Of a stretch of 64,000 nt of DNA, positions 11,601-20,843 are shown one piece after another (the stretch's first letter is position 1; every line of letters starts with the position of its first letter). The notes below the pieces were generated by a model that was not told the DNA's origin, searched no databases, and saw only the letters and a program-made list of their open reading frames with translations. The position numbers and the translations under genes were made by a program. The DNA comes from Brachyhypopomus gauderio (Eukaryota > Chordata > Actinopteri > Gymnotiformes > Hypopomidae), in the NCBI RefSeq assembly GCF_052324685.1, contig NC_135212.1, positions 22,210,137 through 22,274,136 on the forward strand, in the 5' to 3' direction.

Positions 11601-13770
11601 TATTTTCCTAACCTAAGGGGATTAGCCATTTTAGCAGAGTGAGGGGATTACATGGCACATCTCTATGTGCTGAAGCCAAAACCTGTTTCACAGACAACCT
11701 CAAATCTGCTCCTGGGAAGCAGGACTCTGCTCATGGCTCTGACCCTAGCATCCATGGGATACAAACGCTTTTCTCACTCGTACTTTGTTTTTTTATATAG
11801 AACCTGGTAAACAAATGTTACAAATTAGAATGTGTACTTCTTCATTAATTTGTTATTGACTGAAGCAACCACCACCTGCTTTTAGAAGGCACACAACCTC
11901 ACTCCAAGTGAAGAAATATCCATGGGTATTATACATGCAGCAGCCGGTCTTACGGGCCCAAAGACTAGCAGTTACGCCAGTGTACTAAAAAAAAAAAAAA
12001 CTAAGATCCACAAAATCTAGTTAAGTCTAAAAATCAATAAGTCTAACAAAATGGCATCCATAGCAAAACGTTATGAAGAAGCAGTAATGTGACTGAATAT
12101 TCATGAATGATATTCAGGCATTCTGATTTGTGTACAAGTTCAAGAGCTTCACTGCTGTAGTTTTTGTTTTCTGTCGTGTGTGTAGGGCACTGAGTGTTTG
12201 CATTGCAGAGTAGTGCATTTGCTTCGTCTGTTTAAAAGTCATGTTCTGGAAATTATCACAGCAGCAAGGTAAAGATTTGATCTGCTTTGTCTGGGAATGC
12301 ATTTGTTTGTTTTAAAATGGGTTTAGCAAACAAAGCAAAAAAGATGAGACTTGAGACTTATAAAAGCTTGAGATAGCTATGTTTTATGAGCCGACCTGTG
12401 ATAGCCACATAGTGTTGTATAAAAAAAACTCTGCATGGTTCTTTACACACACATGAGATAAAGTGTTTTTGACTGGATCAGGATCAAATGCAACCCTTCT
12501 GCTGTCTTGATGAGGACCTACGTTCACGAACACTGGAAGGGCAAGTCTGTTGAGTGCAGACGTCGTATTATGAAATACCTTTACAGTCTGCTGCATGGCT
12601 CCTTTGCAGATCAGTGAGGTATTTTCAGTTCTAGCAGACAGGCTTGGAAACCTGACCCTGAGTAACCTTGAGCTGTGCAGTAATCTTCAACAGGTCTATA
12701 GATGTGACGAAGGGCTGTCACAGGCTGTAGAGACACTTATTCCTACCTCATTAACTCTGGCATGGACCTGTTTGAGACCTCTTAAACCACTAGATGAAAC
12801 AGGTGACTCCAATAGGTCTGGCACCAGTTCTACCCCCCAATCAGCTATGCAGCATGCTGTGGGCATTTAGGATGATGTGTCAAGAAAGACGAGTCATCCA
12901 AATTCTGGCCCCTGGAAGTTCAGCTGAAGTTCACCATCAATTCTCATAGGCCACACATACTGTAGTACTGTAGACACCTGATCTTCTAGCTTCACCACAG
13001 ACGTTTTAGGGAAAGAGGTCCCACACAAACAACTCCCCCACCATGTCCACCCACCCACCTTAACTGGAAGCCTGAAAATCACTGTTCCAGAAATAATAGG
13101 TTTGCAGTATTAGAAAATGACTATTGGACCAGGCATGACAGAGAAAGGCCAAGAACATCTGGTGAGCTTATTAATGGCCAGATCTTCCAAAATCAGAGCA
13201 ACTGTTCCACAGTTGCAAAGTGTGCAAACCTAATGGATGCAGCCTTACATTTTCTTAAAGTTGTTGTACCATGTCATTGACGTTTTGTACCACACAACCC
13301 TAATATTCGTGCATTCAAATGTGTTTGATCTTTTGTCATTTTGTAGGCTTTGTTTTCCATGAATGTTATGATCCAATATGCAGTGTTTCAGAACACCGTG
13401 ATTACTCATTTAAAAATGTGTAGAACGTTGCGCTTATATAATACTATCAGTTCCGGTTTATAAGAAGGCAGTTTTGAAATGGGTTTTTATTTGAACATAG
13501 CTTTCTGGTCGATCTTCCAAGCCAAGAGAAAAGATCCTTTACTGTGATGGCGAAGACCAAAAAGCAGAAGACACAAAGAACCCTTCTGACTGCTCTCCAC
13601 CACTGAAGCCTCAAGGCAGAAATTGGAGGGCCAGCCAAACCTGGTCTGCTGCAGGAGAGGGACTGATGGAAAACAGCCACACGGAGGCCCAGCCGTCTGA
13701 GCAGGTTCACCCACTGCACACAGAACAGATCCTAGAGGAAAAGCATCCAGTACCTCCCTTGGAAAGTTGA
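2339..13770 (+). CDS. plin: Perilipin-family lipid-droplet coat protein gene (exons 1-6 well supported, 3' end tentative)
   Basis: Perilipins coat lipid droplets and control access of lipases to stored triglyceride. Six coding exons join in phase: 2339-2383, 2766-2961, 4953-5035, 5168-5336, 8271-8461 and 9268-9357 (258 residues). The N-terminal half follows the PAT region of perilipin 1 as I recall it: a leucine-rich start (FVRLWNLPSV), then GRTYTSAK, SSVCEVCERG, then LIAANLLACKGLD and LEFPPAK, the last matching the family pattern TAANELACRGLD...YPPEK. Exon 4 carries the helix ending in ENLVNYILP, comparable to KVVEYLLP of PLIN1. Exons 5 and 6 contain further amphipathic helices (LAKNSTAELLEAL, RQRVLDSLSSAL). 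The segment between PPAK and VNYILP is clearly shorter than in human PLIN1. Three phase-0 candidate exons (11495-11527, 12610-12693, 13501-13770) would give 386 residues and a stop at 13768-13770, but are not secured by similarity. Paralog (plin1 or the teleost plin6) is not decided. Family call confident; full span less so. Confidence 0.8.
2605..2667. repeat. (AT)n microsatellite in perilipin intron 1
   Basis: An uninterrupted TA repeat of about 31 units, followed by an imperfect C-rich tract with repeats of cacatctccaccctcac up to the exon 2 acceptor. It creates spurious tyrosine-isoleucine open frames on both strands. Confidence 0.95.
2766..2961 (+). CDS. plin: Perilipin coding exon 2 (PAT region)
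   Basis: The acceptor is cccacatccttcacag and the donor is C|gtaagt, with exon phase 0 to 1. It encodes 65 residues running from SVFVRL to LVLQPQ, including GRTYTSAK and SSVCEVCERGLSSAG. These align with KTYTSTKEAH and ASVCNAYEKGVQSAS of human PLIN1. The exon begins only 98 bases after a 63-bp (AT)n tract and a C-rich tract in the preceding intron, so intron 1 is largely low-complexity DNA. Confidence 0.85.
4953..5035 (+). CDS. plin: Perilipin coding exon 3
   Basis: It starts after tctatgcttag with TT, completing the leucine codon split with exon 2, and ends AAG|gtaatg. The encoded stretch (L)IAANLLACKGLDLIEKK then LEFPPAK matches FTAANELACRGLDHLEEK then YPPEK of PLIN1 residue for residue in spacing. 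The alternative acceptor six bases downstream (ttatag) would give P in place of LIA and fits the family less well. Confidence 0.85.
5168..5336 (+). CDS. plin: Perilipin coding exon 4
   Basis: The acceptor is a strong pyrimidine tract ending tctcccccag, and the donor is ATAG|gtaatc; phase 0 to 1. It encodes 56 residues, starting QAAEMAALMS and ending VNYILPASSDEI. The ENLVNYILP motif corresponds to EKVVEYLLP that closes the first helical region of perilipins. The acceptor could be one CAG further on (one residue shorter). Upstream in-frame codons back to an ATG at 5090 are intronic and not part of the protein. Confidence 0.85.
5404..5417 (+). promoter_or_regulatory. Weak CTCF-like motif
   Basis: CCACTAGATGGAAC, 68 bases downstream of perilipin exon 4, matches the first ten positions of the CTCF core but has A in place of the conserved C. 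Weak. Confidence 0.15.
5623..5640. repeat. Poly-G tract
   Basis: A run of about 16 guanines in the perilipin intron after exon 4. Confidence 0.9.
6210..6260 (+). CDS. plin: Candidate symmetric cassette exon of perilipin
   Basis: A 51-base segment between gcatacagcag and TTAG|gtggac enters in phase 1 and leaves in phase 1, so it can be included or skipped without changing the frame. It would insert GQALSEEPSPQNSRLHL between SSDEI and the glutamate run of exon 5. This is a proline/serine-rich linker where human PLIN1 also has a low-complexity linker (ESAPAPGHQQAQ). Reading through the donor meets a stop within about 20 codons. Inference only: no transcript evidence is available here. Confidence 0.4.
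   Translation, partial: VRPCQRSHHPRTAACT
6742..6966 (+). pseudogene. Tc1-like transposase N-terminal remnant in a perilipin intron
   Basis: The translated frame contains GSGRSRNLMERGQWMLKHI, then RRSRQLSAESI and CGLQISSRTVRRELHGMG. This is the paired helix-turn-helix DNA-binding region of fish Tc1 transposases, with the GRPR-like AT-hook at the start. It is cut off after ITKCNAR, with no catalytic DDE part, and no terminal inverted repeats were seen. It is a dead fragment in the same orientation as the host gene. Confidence 0.8.
7883..7972. repeat. 30-bp perfect tandem triplicate
   Basis: Three identical 30-base units beginning ttcacctaggtaatgggtga, without any mismatch or gap. It lies in the perilipin intron before exon 5. 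Perfect identity suggests recent expansion, and copy number may vary between individuals. Confidence 0.95.
8271..8461 (+). CDS. plin: Perilipin coding exon 5
   Basis: The acceptor is gattggtcttgcag and the donor is CTG|gtaatc. It enters in phase 1 (G+AG gives Glu) and ends in phase 0. It encodes an acidic start (EEEEVCQVQE), then PKPGLVRLGVLAATICRRAYG and HQLVKSIPSMSSL. The LxRLGxLxxT pattern corresponds to the LLSRVGALTNTLSRY segment of PLIN1. The open frame continues 15 bases past the donor to a stop, as expected of intron. Confidence 0.8.
9268..9357 (+). CDS. plin: Perilipin coding exon 6
   Basis: A 90-base, phase 0-0 exon between tgttctaag and CTG|gtgagt. It encodes MDLAKNSTAELLEAL followed by RQRVLDSLSSAL, an amphipathic helix of the kind found in the perilipin four-helix bundle. 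Together with exon 5 it reads SIPSMSSL-MDLAKNS. The acceptor lacks a long pyrimidine tract, so the exact 5' edge is slightly less sure than the helix itself. Confidence 0.7.
11495..11527 (+). CDS. Tentative small perilipin exon
   Basis: 33 bases between gtgacagcgcacag and AAT|gtaagt, phase 0-0, encoding ILQDLLITNIN. Supported only by the canonical donor, a preceding pyrimidine-rich stretch and phase agreement with exon 6 and the next candidate. An acceptor seven bases upstream would start the exon at 11488 in a different phase. Too short for a protein match by eye. Confidence 0.25.
12610..12693 (+). CDS. Tentative perilipin exon
   Basis: 84 bases between ggctcctttgcag and CAG|gtctat, phase 0-0. 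It encodes a 28-residue amphipathic helix with a leucine repeat (ISEVFSVLADRLGNL, then LSNLELCSNLQQ). The acceptor is strong and the phase agrees with flanking candidates. The helical character suits a perilipin C-terminal half, but I cannot align it to a known family member. Confidence 0.4.
13501..13770 (+). CDS. Tentative terminal perilipin exon with stop codon
   Basis: It follows a thymine-rich acceptor (tttatttgaacatag) and stays open for 89 codons to TGA at 13768-13770. The product starts LSGRSSKPREKIL and is hydrophilic, rich in E, Q, P and S, with no predicted structure, as is usual for perilipin C-termini. A reverse-strand open frame over the same bases has no splice or family support and is regarded as its shadow. 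It could also belong to an unrelated transcript. Confidence 0.45.
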   Translation, partial: LSGRSSKPREKILYCDGEDQKAEDTKNPSDCSPPLKPQGRNWRASQTWSAAGEGLMENSHTEAQPSEQVHPLHTEQILEEKHPVPPLES

Positions 13771-15365
13771 TTTAGAATGGTTTAACGCGACAGGCCACCT
13801 CTGATACCACAGGTAAAACCAGTGGTACCCAAGCAAGGCAATGCTAGAGATTTCTTTGGTGTATAGAATCTCTTAAGTCTGATGCAAATGACTTTGCTCT
13901 GCTTAAATTTAAATATACATATTTGACCCAGTATTAAATAGCTAAACTACTATAGTTACTGAAACAATGGATAAAGTTGAGATTACACAACTTGAACATG
14001 AATACACAACATGAATGCATGTGACTCTACCTTTCAAACATTTAATGATTTTTTATTTTATTTCATTTTACATTTACAGTGTGAGAATTTGAACTCTTAT
14101 CTAGGGTGATTTAAATATATTCATATTTATTGTGTGTATTGCATTTTTTTTTATAAAAACAACAAATTACAAATTTGAAAGTCTAAAAAGAAAGTAAAAT
14201 AATATTTGTAACTGAATTTTACTAAAATGCTGTTATAAACCTATCATGTTCCACCATCATTTTCATTTACCCCTTTATTGACCAGCTGAGATCTAACACA
14301 TTTTTGTAGACTCTGAATCAAATATACTCATATGTCATATGTAATTAAATCTCATTTCTGTTTCTTCTCTTTTAGTATTACAATATGTTTATATTCAGAG
14401 TTCTAAAAAAATTCAGAGCATTTATTGAAGTATTGGAGCATAATTTTTTGTTGCTGTGAATCTACATTTTGGATAATCTGAACTAAGAATTTTCTTAGTA
14501 AAATCCTTGCATGTTCATGCCCCTCAGGATATGGCATATACAGATAGGCTTATTAAGGACAATTACAAACATTTGTTTAACACATGCTTATTTATTCCAT
14601 CATTTAATTAATACAATTAAATATTAATAATCATTTAGCACAACCTTGATTTAAATTGATTCTGCGACTTCATCAACAGTCAGTGGGGAACCATTCAATG
14701 TAGAAACTACTGCTTTCTGATTTAGAGGGATAACATAACCAGCATGTATTTAAACACCAGTCACACATTATGTGCTAAGCCAAAGCTTAGATGCAAGACT
14801 GCATGTTCTGTTATTCAGATCAATAAATATCCAGTCATGTTTTAAGTTGTAAGATGATTTTAGGATGGCGTAAGATATTTATCTGATGATGATTCTAGTG
14901 TGACATTCTTTACATCTGATGCCACCATGGCTAAATCACATAACTTCAGGTGTTCTCATTCACAACAATAACATATAACTTCTCTACTTTATTGAATTTT
15001 GCAACAAAGCTAAATAAGTTCAATTATGATATTAAGTAAATAAGCGTTTGATATGTTTCCATCCATTTTGATGAATCCATTTTTGACCAAAATAGTATGA
15101 AGTTCTGGTGTTTGCAGTCAGAAGTCAGATTTCATATAGGTTTTTACAGCAACTAACACCATCTGGGTCACACATACTGGGTCATACATCTCCAGCCATC
15201 CTCGAGTGGCTGATCCTTCGTCCTCAGCAAACGGCACCAGCCACAGGGCATTCTCCAGATCCTCCTGACACTGGGGTCACAAAGGGATCAACCTGCCCTT
15301 TCCCCATGACCTCTAGAAGATCACAACAGACCAGAGACAAACGCAACTCTGTAATCTCATCTGGC
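13771..15365. other. Gap between convergent perilipin and rergl-like genes
   Basis: AT-rich DNA without recognisable coding sequence. It should contain the 3' UTR of the rergl-like gene (minus strand) and, if the terminal exon is right, that of perilipin. TTTATT near 14589-14595 reads AATAAA on the minus strand and AATAAA lies near 14821 on the plus strand; neither can be proven as a polyadenylation signal. Confidence 0.4.
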
Positions 15366-15794
15366 TCACAGTGAGTCGGTCCGCCTCCGAGCAAACACGG
15401 CAGACATGCTTTTGACGATGCCTTTGATGCCCGCTGTCTTTTTGACAGCCATCCTGGACGCCCTGATACGGCTGACCAGGCCATGGAACACCATGAGGAC
15501 GCTGTGGTAGTTCTCAGCAGCCGAGACCTCGTAGAACTGGCAGTCGGCCGAGAGTGCGAGCAGCCAGCCCTCATCGCTGAGGACCGTGCGTCTGTGTCCC
15601 AGGTCCTGCTTGTTGCCCACAATAACCACAGGCATCTTCTCTAAGCCTACATAGTCCTTAGTGGTCTTTATGGTCAGGAGGAGTTTGCTGATGGTGTTGA
15701 AGCTGGCACGGTCGCAGATGCTGTAGACCAGGATGAAGCCATCCGCCCACTGCAGCCTCTTCTCGAATGAGGTGGACTCAGGAGCCGTGTAGAC
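15366..15794 (-). CDS. rergl: rergl-like exon 4 (C-terminal half and stop)
   Basis: 429 bases after catacctctcag, phase 0, encoding 142 residues and TGA. It contains RLQWADGFILVYSICDRASF, the NKQD motif and FYEVSAAEN, then a basic tail ending ARRRTDSL. The reading frame continues upstream of the acceptor for 15 codons, but those are intronic. The minus-strand frame overlapping it at 15224-15622 is a shadow. Confidence 0.9.
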   Translation of the reverse strand, partial: VYTAPESTSFEKRLQWADGFILVYSICDRASFNTISKLLLTIKTTKDYVGLEKMPVVIVGNKQDLGHRRTVLSDEGWLLALSADCQFYEVSAAENYHSVLMVFHGLVSRIRASRMAVKKTAGIKGIVKSMSAVFARRRTDSL

Positions 15795-16399
15795 CTGAGA
15801 GGTATGCAAGATGTTGTGAGTTACCTTAGCATTGTTCACTTCCAGGGCTTTACAAAAGTATCATAAGCATTGTTGATTTATCCAGCAGTGATTATACATG
15901 AGCTGACCATGCCAAACAAATATAGGTTGTTACCTGTGAGTAGGGAGAGTCCCATATATTGAGAGTCTGCTCTCTCCCATCTACAGTAACACTGTTGTTA
16001 TAAATGGACTCTGGAGAAAGAGAAAGATTATCTTAGAGATCAGTCTGCACTGAGCAAAAATAAGACGTGTAGCCCACCGAGCTTTTTAAGACGTGTAACC
16101 CACCGATTTCTCCATATTCTCCGATGAATCTCCGGGTCAGGAAACGAACAATAAGTGCTGGAACAACAATAATTAGAATCAGACAATCGGCGACCTTGAC
16201 CTTAATGAACATAAAAACACTTTTAAAAGCATGTGATAAATACATCGTCTAATATAAGATCGTTAAAATGTTACTGTTCTAGTGACGATATTAACAATGA
16301 CATATCTCATTTAAACATTTAATTTCATTTTTATAAACTGCGTAACACACCCGATTTGCCAACATTATCGGTTCCCAGTACTACAATGTTTGCATCCAT
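15366..16399 (-). CDS. rergl: RERGL-like Ras-related small GTPase homologue, complete four-exon gene
   Basis: Four exons on the minus strand join in phase: 16399-16351, 16157-16104, 16010-15934 and 15794-15366, giving 202 residues (human RERGL is about 205). The start MDANIVVLG is followed by the P-loop GTDNVGKS (residues 9-16), then ALIVRFLTRRFIGEY, WADGFILVYSICDR, the guanine-specificity motif NKQD (121-124) and SAA (151-153). RERGL as I recall it shares ALTVRFLTKRFIGEY, ESIY and ELHWADGFVIVYDISDR. The Ras DTAGQE motif is replaced by DSPYSQ (55-60), the switch I threonine by Ile34, and the Gly12 position by Asp11. The C-terminus (RRRTDSL) has no CAAX box, so the protein is probably not prenylated. 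It is likely a weak or inactive GTPase; the cellular role is not clear. It lies tail-to-tail with perilipin. The a/b paralog cannot be assigned. Confidence 0.88.
15934..16010 (-). CDS. rergl: rergl-like exon 3 (switch II region)
   Basis: 77 bases between ctttctccag and CAG|gtaaca. It completes Glu35 and encodes SIYNNSVTVDGREQTLNIW and DSPYSQ. The last six residues occupy the place of the catalytic DTAGQE of Ras, so the Gly60/Gln61 equivalents are missing. Confidence 0.88.
16062..16106 (-). repeat. Tandem duplication over the exon 2 donor of the rergl-like gene
   Basis: The 19-base sequence aagacgtgtaRcccaccga occurs at 16062-16080 and 16088-16106, with one mismatch. On the minus strand each copy contains TCG|GTGGG, so the 5' splice site itself is duplicated 26 bases apart. 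Confidence 0.9.
16104..16157 (-). CDS. rergl: rergl-like exon 2 (switch I region)
   Basis: 54 bases between attgttgttccag and ATCG|gtgggt. It completes Ala17 and encodes LIVRFLTRRFIGEYGEI. The donor lies within a 19-base sequence that is repeated in the adjacent intron (see the repeat at 16062-16106), so a second near-identical donor sits 26 bases further downstream. Confidence 0.88.
16351..16399 (-). CDS. rergl: rergl-like exon 1 (start, P-loop)
   Basis: 49 bases from the ATG to TCGG|gtgtgt, ending in phase 1. It encodes MDANIVVLGTDNVGKS, so the P-loop lies entirely in the first coding exon, as is common in this branch of Ras-like genes. The start is fixed because the beta strand NIVVLG needs only these few residues before the P-loop. 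Confidence 0.88.
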
Positions 16400-17090
16400 T
16401 GTTAGCGCAGTCTGTTCCGTCCAGTCATATCCAAAGTGTAAGAACAAACCGAACCACAATTTAGTGAGAGGACGCACTGGCGCTCGTCCCAAGACAGTGT
16501 GGGTCTTACGACGTTTAGCAACCCGAACCAGTTCAAGTACAAGGTCCCTGGAATATTCCACTTCTGTTCGTCCAGGATTTCTGTCTAAACATTCGCTAAC
16601 AGCATTTAGCTGTACAAAATTAAACAAAAAATGGTATATGCCATGATATGTTCATCCATTTAGCCAAAGAACTAAAAGAAAGCGCTAAACTATAAATTTT
16701 AATAACTATAAATTAATTTGCTGGAAGTGGAACATTCCAGAAGTATAAAAACGAGTGTCAAAACTTTATGCAGCCAGCTAGTTGGGTAGGAAAATCCGAA
16801 ATTAAAAGTTAATTTTGCGTTTGTTTTGAGACTGAAAATATAACCCTCTCTGAAATAGCCTTACAACTCTGTCTAATGCTTTTTAAATTATTTTTTATTC
16901 AAGAATAAAAAATGCAATGTGTGGAGTCTGAAAATCTGAGTTTAATAAAACCAAGAAAAAGTTCAGATGTTTCTTCTGGGAGTTCATATTTCCAGCACTA
17001 AAGCGAAATTCCCCTGAAATGATCTAGGAATCTGAGCGGACTTAATCTTATTCATTTCACTGTCAGTTTAAGTGTAACGATTTGTATAGT

Positions 17091-17106
17091 CACAAGGTGG
17101 CGCTAG
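17091..17106 (+). promoter_or_regulatory. CTCF-like motif upstream of the rergl-like gene
   Basis: CACAAGGTGGCGCTAG matches the CTCF core at most positions (the AGGTGGCGCTA stretch is typical). It is about 0.7 kb upstream of the rergl-like start codon and faces the opposite direction to the motif at 1701-1717. Confidence 0.3.
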
Positions 17107-17313
17107 CTGACCAGGACTGGTCCTAATAAGAGCTCTGGCGCCATAAAGATTTGTTTTCATGACACCCCCAAAATATATGGATGGGAGAGGCATAAATGCT
17201 CACAAATAAAACATACTGTGACTAAAAGTCAAGAGATGTCTTTCTCCAACCTGGAGACGAGGAGCTGTCAGACATCTTGGTAAACATGTAGTTGCTGAAG
17301 GTTGATGAAGGAC

Positions 17314-17316
<3 letters not shown>

Positions 17317-17410
<94 letters not shown>

Positions 17411-17415
17411 TGTGT
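17317..17415. repeat. Compound (GT)n(GTGC)n microsatellite
   Basis: About 27 GT units pass directly into about 10 units of tgcg and back to GT. Such a compound alternating purine-pyrimidine tract can adopt Z-DNA. Confidence 0.95.
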
Positions 17416-20409
17416 AAAACCTGCCATCACATCCACCTGAGTACTAGTAGTAGGGTACTAGTTTGTCTAAGCAGATATTTGCAGGCACAAAGATATTTAA
17501 CGTTGTAATGTCATTGCAAACAGCTCGTAATAAAATTTTGAAACACCAGTAAATTAGCTTATACATACTCATATATATATATAAAATATAATTAAGACCA
17601 AATTTCCTATCTAATGTTATACTTTGAAGACTGTGGAATTCTTCAGCAATTCCCCATGTAGCATCTTGTAAAACCTCAATCGCCCATAAGAGGTCAGTGT
17701 TGTTTAATGCACATCTAGACATTAATTCCAATATTCAGTCCAAATGGCAACACAGCTGTATGATCTTGATAGCAATTCTTTCAATATATGCAGTCACAAT
17801 ACAATTCAGTTTAATCCACTCAATATTTTATGCATATAATTTACATACATAAAGAAATATTCATATTACAGTGCATGTAGTATTTGGATCCAGCTTTTTA
17901 TTGCATTGACAATAAGGTATATTTTAAAGGATTTTTGGGATAAAAGCAACTAGTCTGTTATCTAGAGACTTATTCTGACACACATTATCTAGGCTAGTGG
18001 GTATTCTATACAGATGTGGTCTACACGCTGTTGTGTGTCTGATTTTAGCAGACATGACCTAGATGTCAAAGTCAAAGTAATGACAAGAAACAGGTCATAT
18101 GAATATGCTGCACAATTGGATATATTGCATTCTTGACAAATGATGAAATGTAGCATCATGCTCCCTTGCCTCAGGTTTGACAGTGCATGGATTGTGGGGT
18201 CTTTACAGCTCCCCCAGGAGGGCATTTAAAAGCCCGGCGAAATGATTTATAAATCTTCTATATGTTGGCAGTCACTAAAGGGAATCTAGATATTAGCCTT
18301 GTGTGTGTGCCTTGGGGCCAGCTCCCCTGTTTGCAGGCTGATGGGATGCTTAGCCCTTATTGCTGCTGCAAACCTTGTACCAGCAGCAGTACTGGCTGAG
18401 CTCAGACTCATTTCCTGCACGAATAAGTATGACATTGAGCTTGAGGATGAGGTCAGTGTTTGCCTTTTCATCAGCTAATGCTTTATGATGAAACAGAAGT
18501 CATCTCTGTGACAGCTTGTTGTCAGAAAGTAAAATAAAAAAAATACTCCTACTAATACAACTACAATGAATAATAAAAATAAAAACGATAACTTATTTGA
18601 ACAAACCGAATCGAACGCAACCTAATAAAGGGATAACCAGCGATCATCTAGTATGAACAATGTATCAATTTTATGATCCACTTTTGAGAGAGCTATTTAT
18701 GGATTGTTTGTAGGACAAAGCCAAGCACCGTCTTCGTCCATGTCAACTAAGGTGGACACGCAGGTTCTTCTCGCCCATCATCTGTATCAGGTTGAACGAC
18801 TTGAGCTACTCTGCATATCTCTCTCTGTTCTCTCTGTTCTTCGCTGCACCTGACTCACATCATTCATTCATTTGGAAGCTTATCATGGGCTTGGAATGTA
18901 TCTGTAGAAGCTCTACAGTCATGCAGTTGTTCGTGGAGGCATTCAGAAATAGTCATGTACTGGAAAGATGGACATGTGGTCAGGGAGTGAGGGATGTCCA
19001 ACCCAAAGCCTGCGTTGAGCTGAAAAGCTCTCAGCCCCCAGGGTGGGTGCTAAGGATGTTCAGTTTGTTTTGGGTCTGAATGTTCCAGTTCTCTTCCAGT
19101 CTTTGATTCCTAGTTAGAACGTTGCTTTTTTTGCTGTGTGCAGGAAATGTTGAGCATCGTGTACATGGATTATTTTACCATTGTTTTTCATTTGCATAAC
19201 AGAACATGCTAACAAAAACGTGGAACAAAAAATTCTGTCTCATTATGCTCCGTTCATTATGGGACCAAGAGGGGGTGAGTTGTAAGTGCTCTGTCTGTAG
19301 GGCTTCATCAGCTTTTCAGGAACTCATTGCAGCTTTGTCTTAGCTGGCATGGGTGCTAATCTGCTATTACTCAGATACAGTGTGTCCTTATTTACATCCA
19401 ATTTGCATAACATAACATAATCTTCAGTATGTCCAAAGAGCAGCACCCTACATCAAAGACAAATAACTGCAATAATTTGAAGAACACTGAAGATGTTTGA
19501 AACTAGATGAAATATTAACCACAACCACGTATATAAGGGAAATGGTCTAAAACAGGTATATAATTATGAAATTGTGTTTTTGGGAATATCTGGGGAAGCT
19601 CAACCATAGTCATATTCATTCCAAACACCCCCCAAACACCCCCCCCTCCCCCTTGAGCATTAGCCCATATTTGCTTATGGAACTGAATCTTCTTATAGAC
19701 TAAGCTTAGCCTTCCAACACATTGGTTAATCCCAGCCTCTTTTAAATCAGGCATACATTTAGGGCGAGTTTGGGATTATATTACTTTATCAGCAAGCTTC
19801 CCATAAATGTGTATTAGGTTTGGCCTTGCCCTTTTGAAAATGTGCTGCTTAAACTGTAACCATATGAATGTAACTCCAAGAACTTAAGTCCAATATGTGA
19901 CCCGTGTACTTATGATGATTTAATATTATTACAGTCCCCTTCTGTGAACATATTTGAAATGAAATGTATATCCAATGAAATGTGAACTGTCAAAGGAATA
20001 AGCATCAATCAGGATATACCTTCTTAACCTTCTTAACCACCAGATAGGAGCTGTTTTGAATGCATTAACATTTTGGGGTATCACGCTGAATTTTCAGACA
20101 GGTACAGACAGATACAAAAAATTTTTTACGCCATGTTTTGCTGTCACTTCACCCTTGAGACATGTTTTGCTGTTAGATGAAGGAAGGTATAGTATATGTA
20201 TATATTTTTCTATATTTTTATTGTTCTATAATATGTACAAGCTGAGACACATATCCTTATGTGATTTCAGTTCAGTCATCCACATTGGTTAATTAATACA
20301 AAGTGGCAGTTAGTTATGTGGAGGAGTTCATAGCAGAGCTTGTTGGTGGGTGCAAAGCAAGTTCAGTAGAATCTTATTGTTATTACAGAAGGATAGGATG
20401 GGAGGAGTG

Positions 20410-20509
<100 letters not shown>

Positions 20510-20567
20510 AGTCTGTGATTTAGAATTCATCCACAAATCACAGATGTTTGGCAGTTGTCTTTCACCA
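20510..20567 (+). repeat. (GT)n-associated hairpin repeat, copy 1
   Basis: 58 bases, 54 of them identical and without gaps to 56394-56451. It contains a perfect 10-base inverted repeat, tctgtgattt at 20512-20521 and aaatcacaga at 20535-20544, around a 13-base loop. Confidence 0.85.
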
Positions 20568-20585
20568 GTGAGAGAGAGCAAGAAA

Positions 20586-20832
20586 AATGACCAGATCTCA
20601 ATCCAATAGAGCATCTTTGGGATGTGGTGGAATGGGAGAGTGGCATCATGGATGTGCAGCCGACAAATCTGTAGCAACTGTGTGATGCTATCATGTCAAT
20701 ATGGACCAGACTCTCTGTTTCCAGTACCTTGTTGAATCTATGCCATGAAGGATTAAGGCAGTTCTGAAGGCAAAAGGGGGTCTAATCCAGTACTAGCAAA
20801 ATGTACCTAATAAAGTGGCCAGCGAATGTATA
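20586..20832 (+). pseudogene. Tc1-like transposon 3' remnant
   Basis: The frame from 20591 reads PDLNPIEHLWDVVEWE, the conserved region around the last catalytic glutamate of Tc1 transposases, then breaks at a stop. The segment ends cctaataaagtggccagcg, close to the end of well-known fish Tc1-like elements (acctaataaagtggccggtg). Several stops make it non-functional. The 5' part is missing or replaced by the (GT)n unit. Confidence 0.8.
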
Positions 20833-20843
20833 ATCAGAGCACA

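Larger units (their letters stand above)
9358..13500. other. Perilipin 3' intronic region with unresolved exons
   Basis: Between exon 6 and the tentative terminal exon only two weak exon candidates were found (11495 and 12610). A further open segment at 10239-10335 has a good acceptor (tgcccctaaccgtcag) but no phase-compatible partner. A poly-A run lies at 11987-12000. Confidence 0.4.

Noticed and set aside
13447..13719. Minus-strand frames over the tentative terminal perilipin exon
   Set aside because: No splice or family support; the plus-strand frame has a good acceptor and an ordinary stop.
15224..15622. 132-codon minus-strand open frame
   Set aside because: Overlaps rergl-like exon 4 in another frame; the true frame is fixed by Ras-like motifs.
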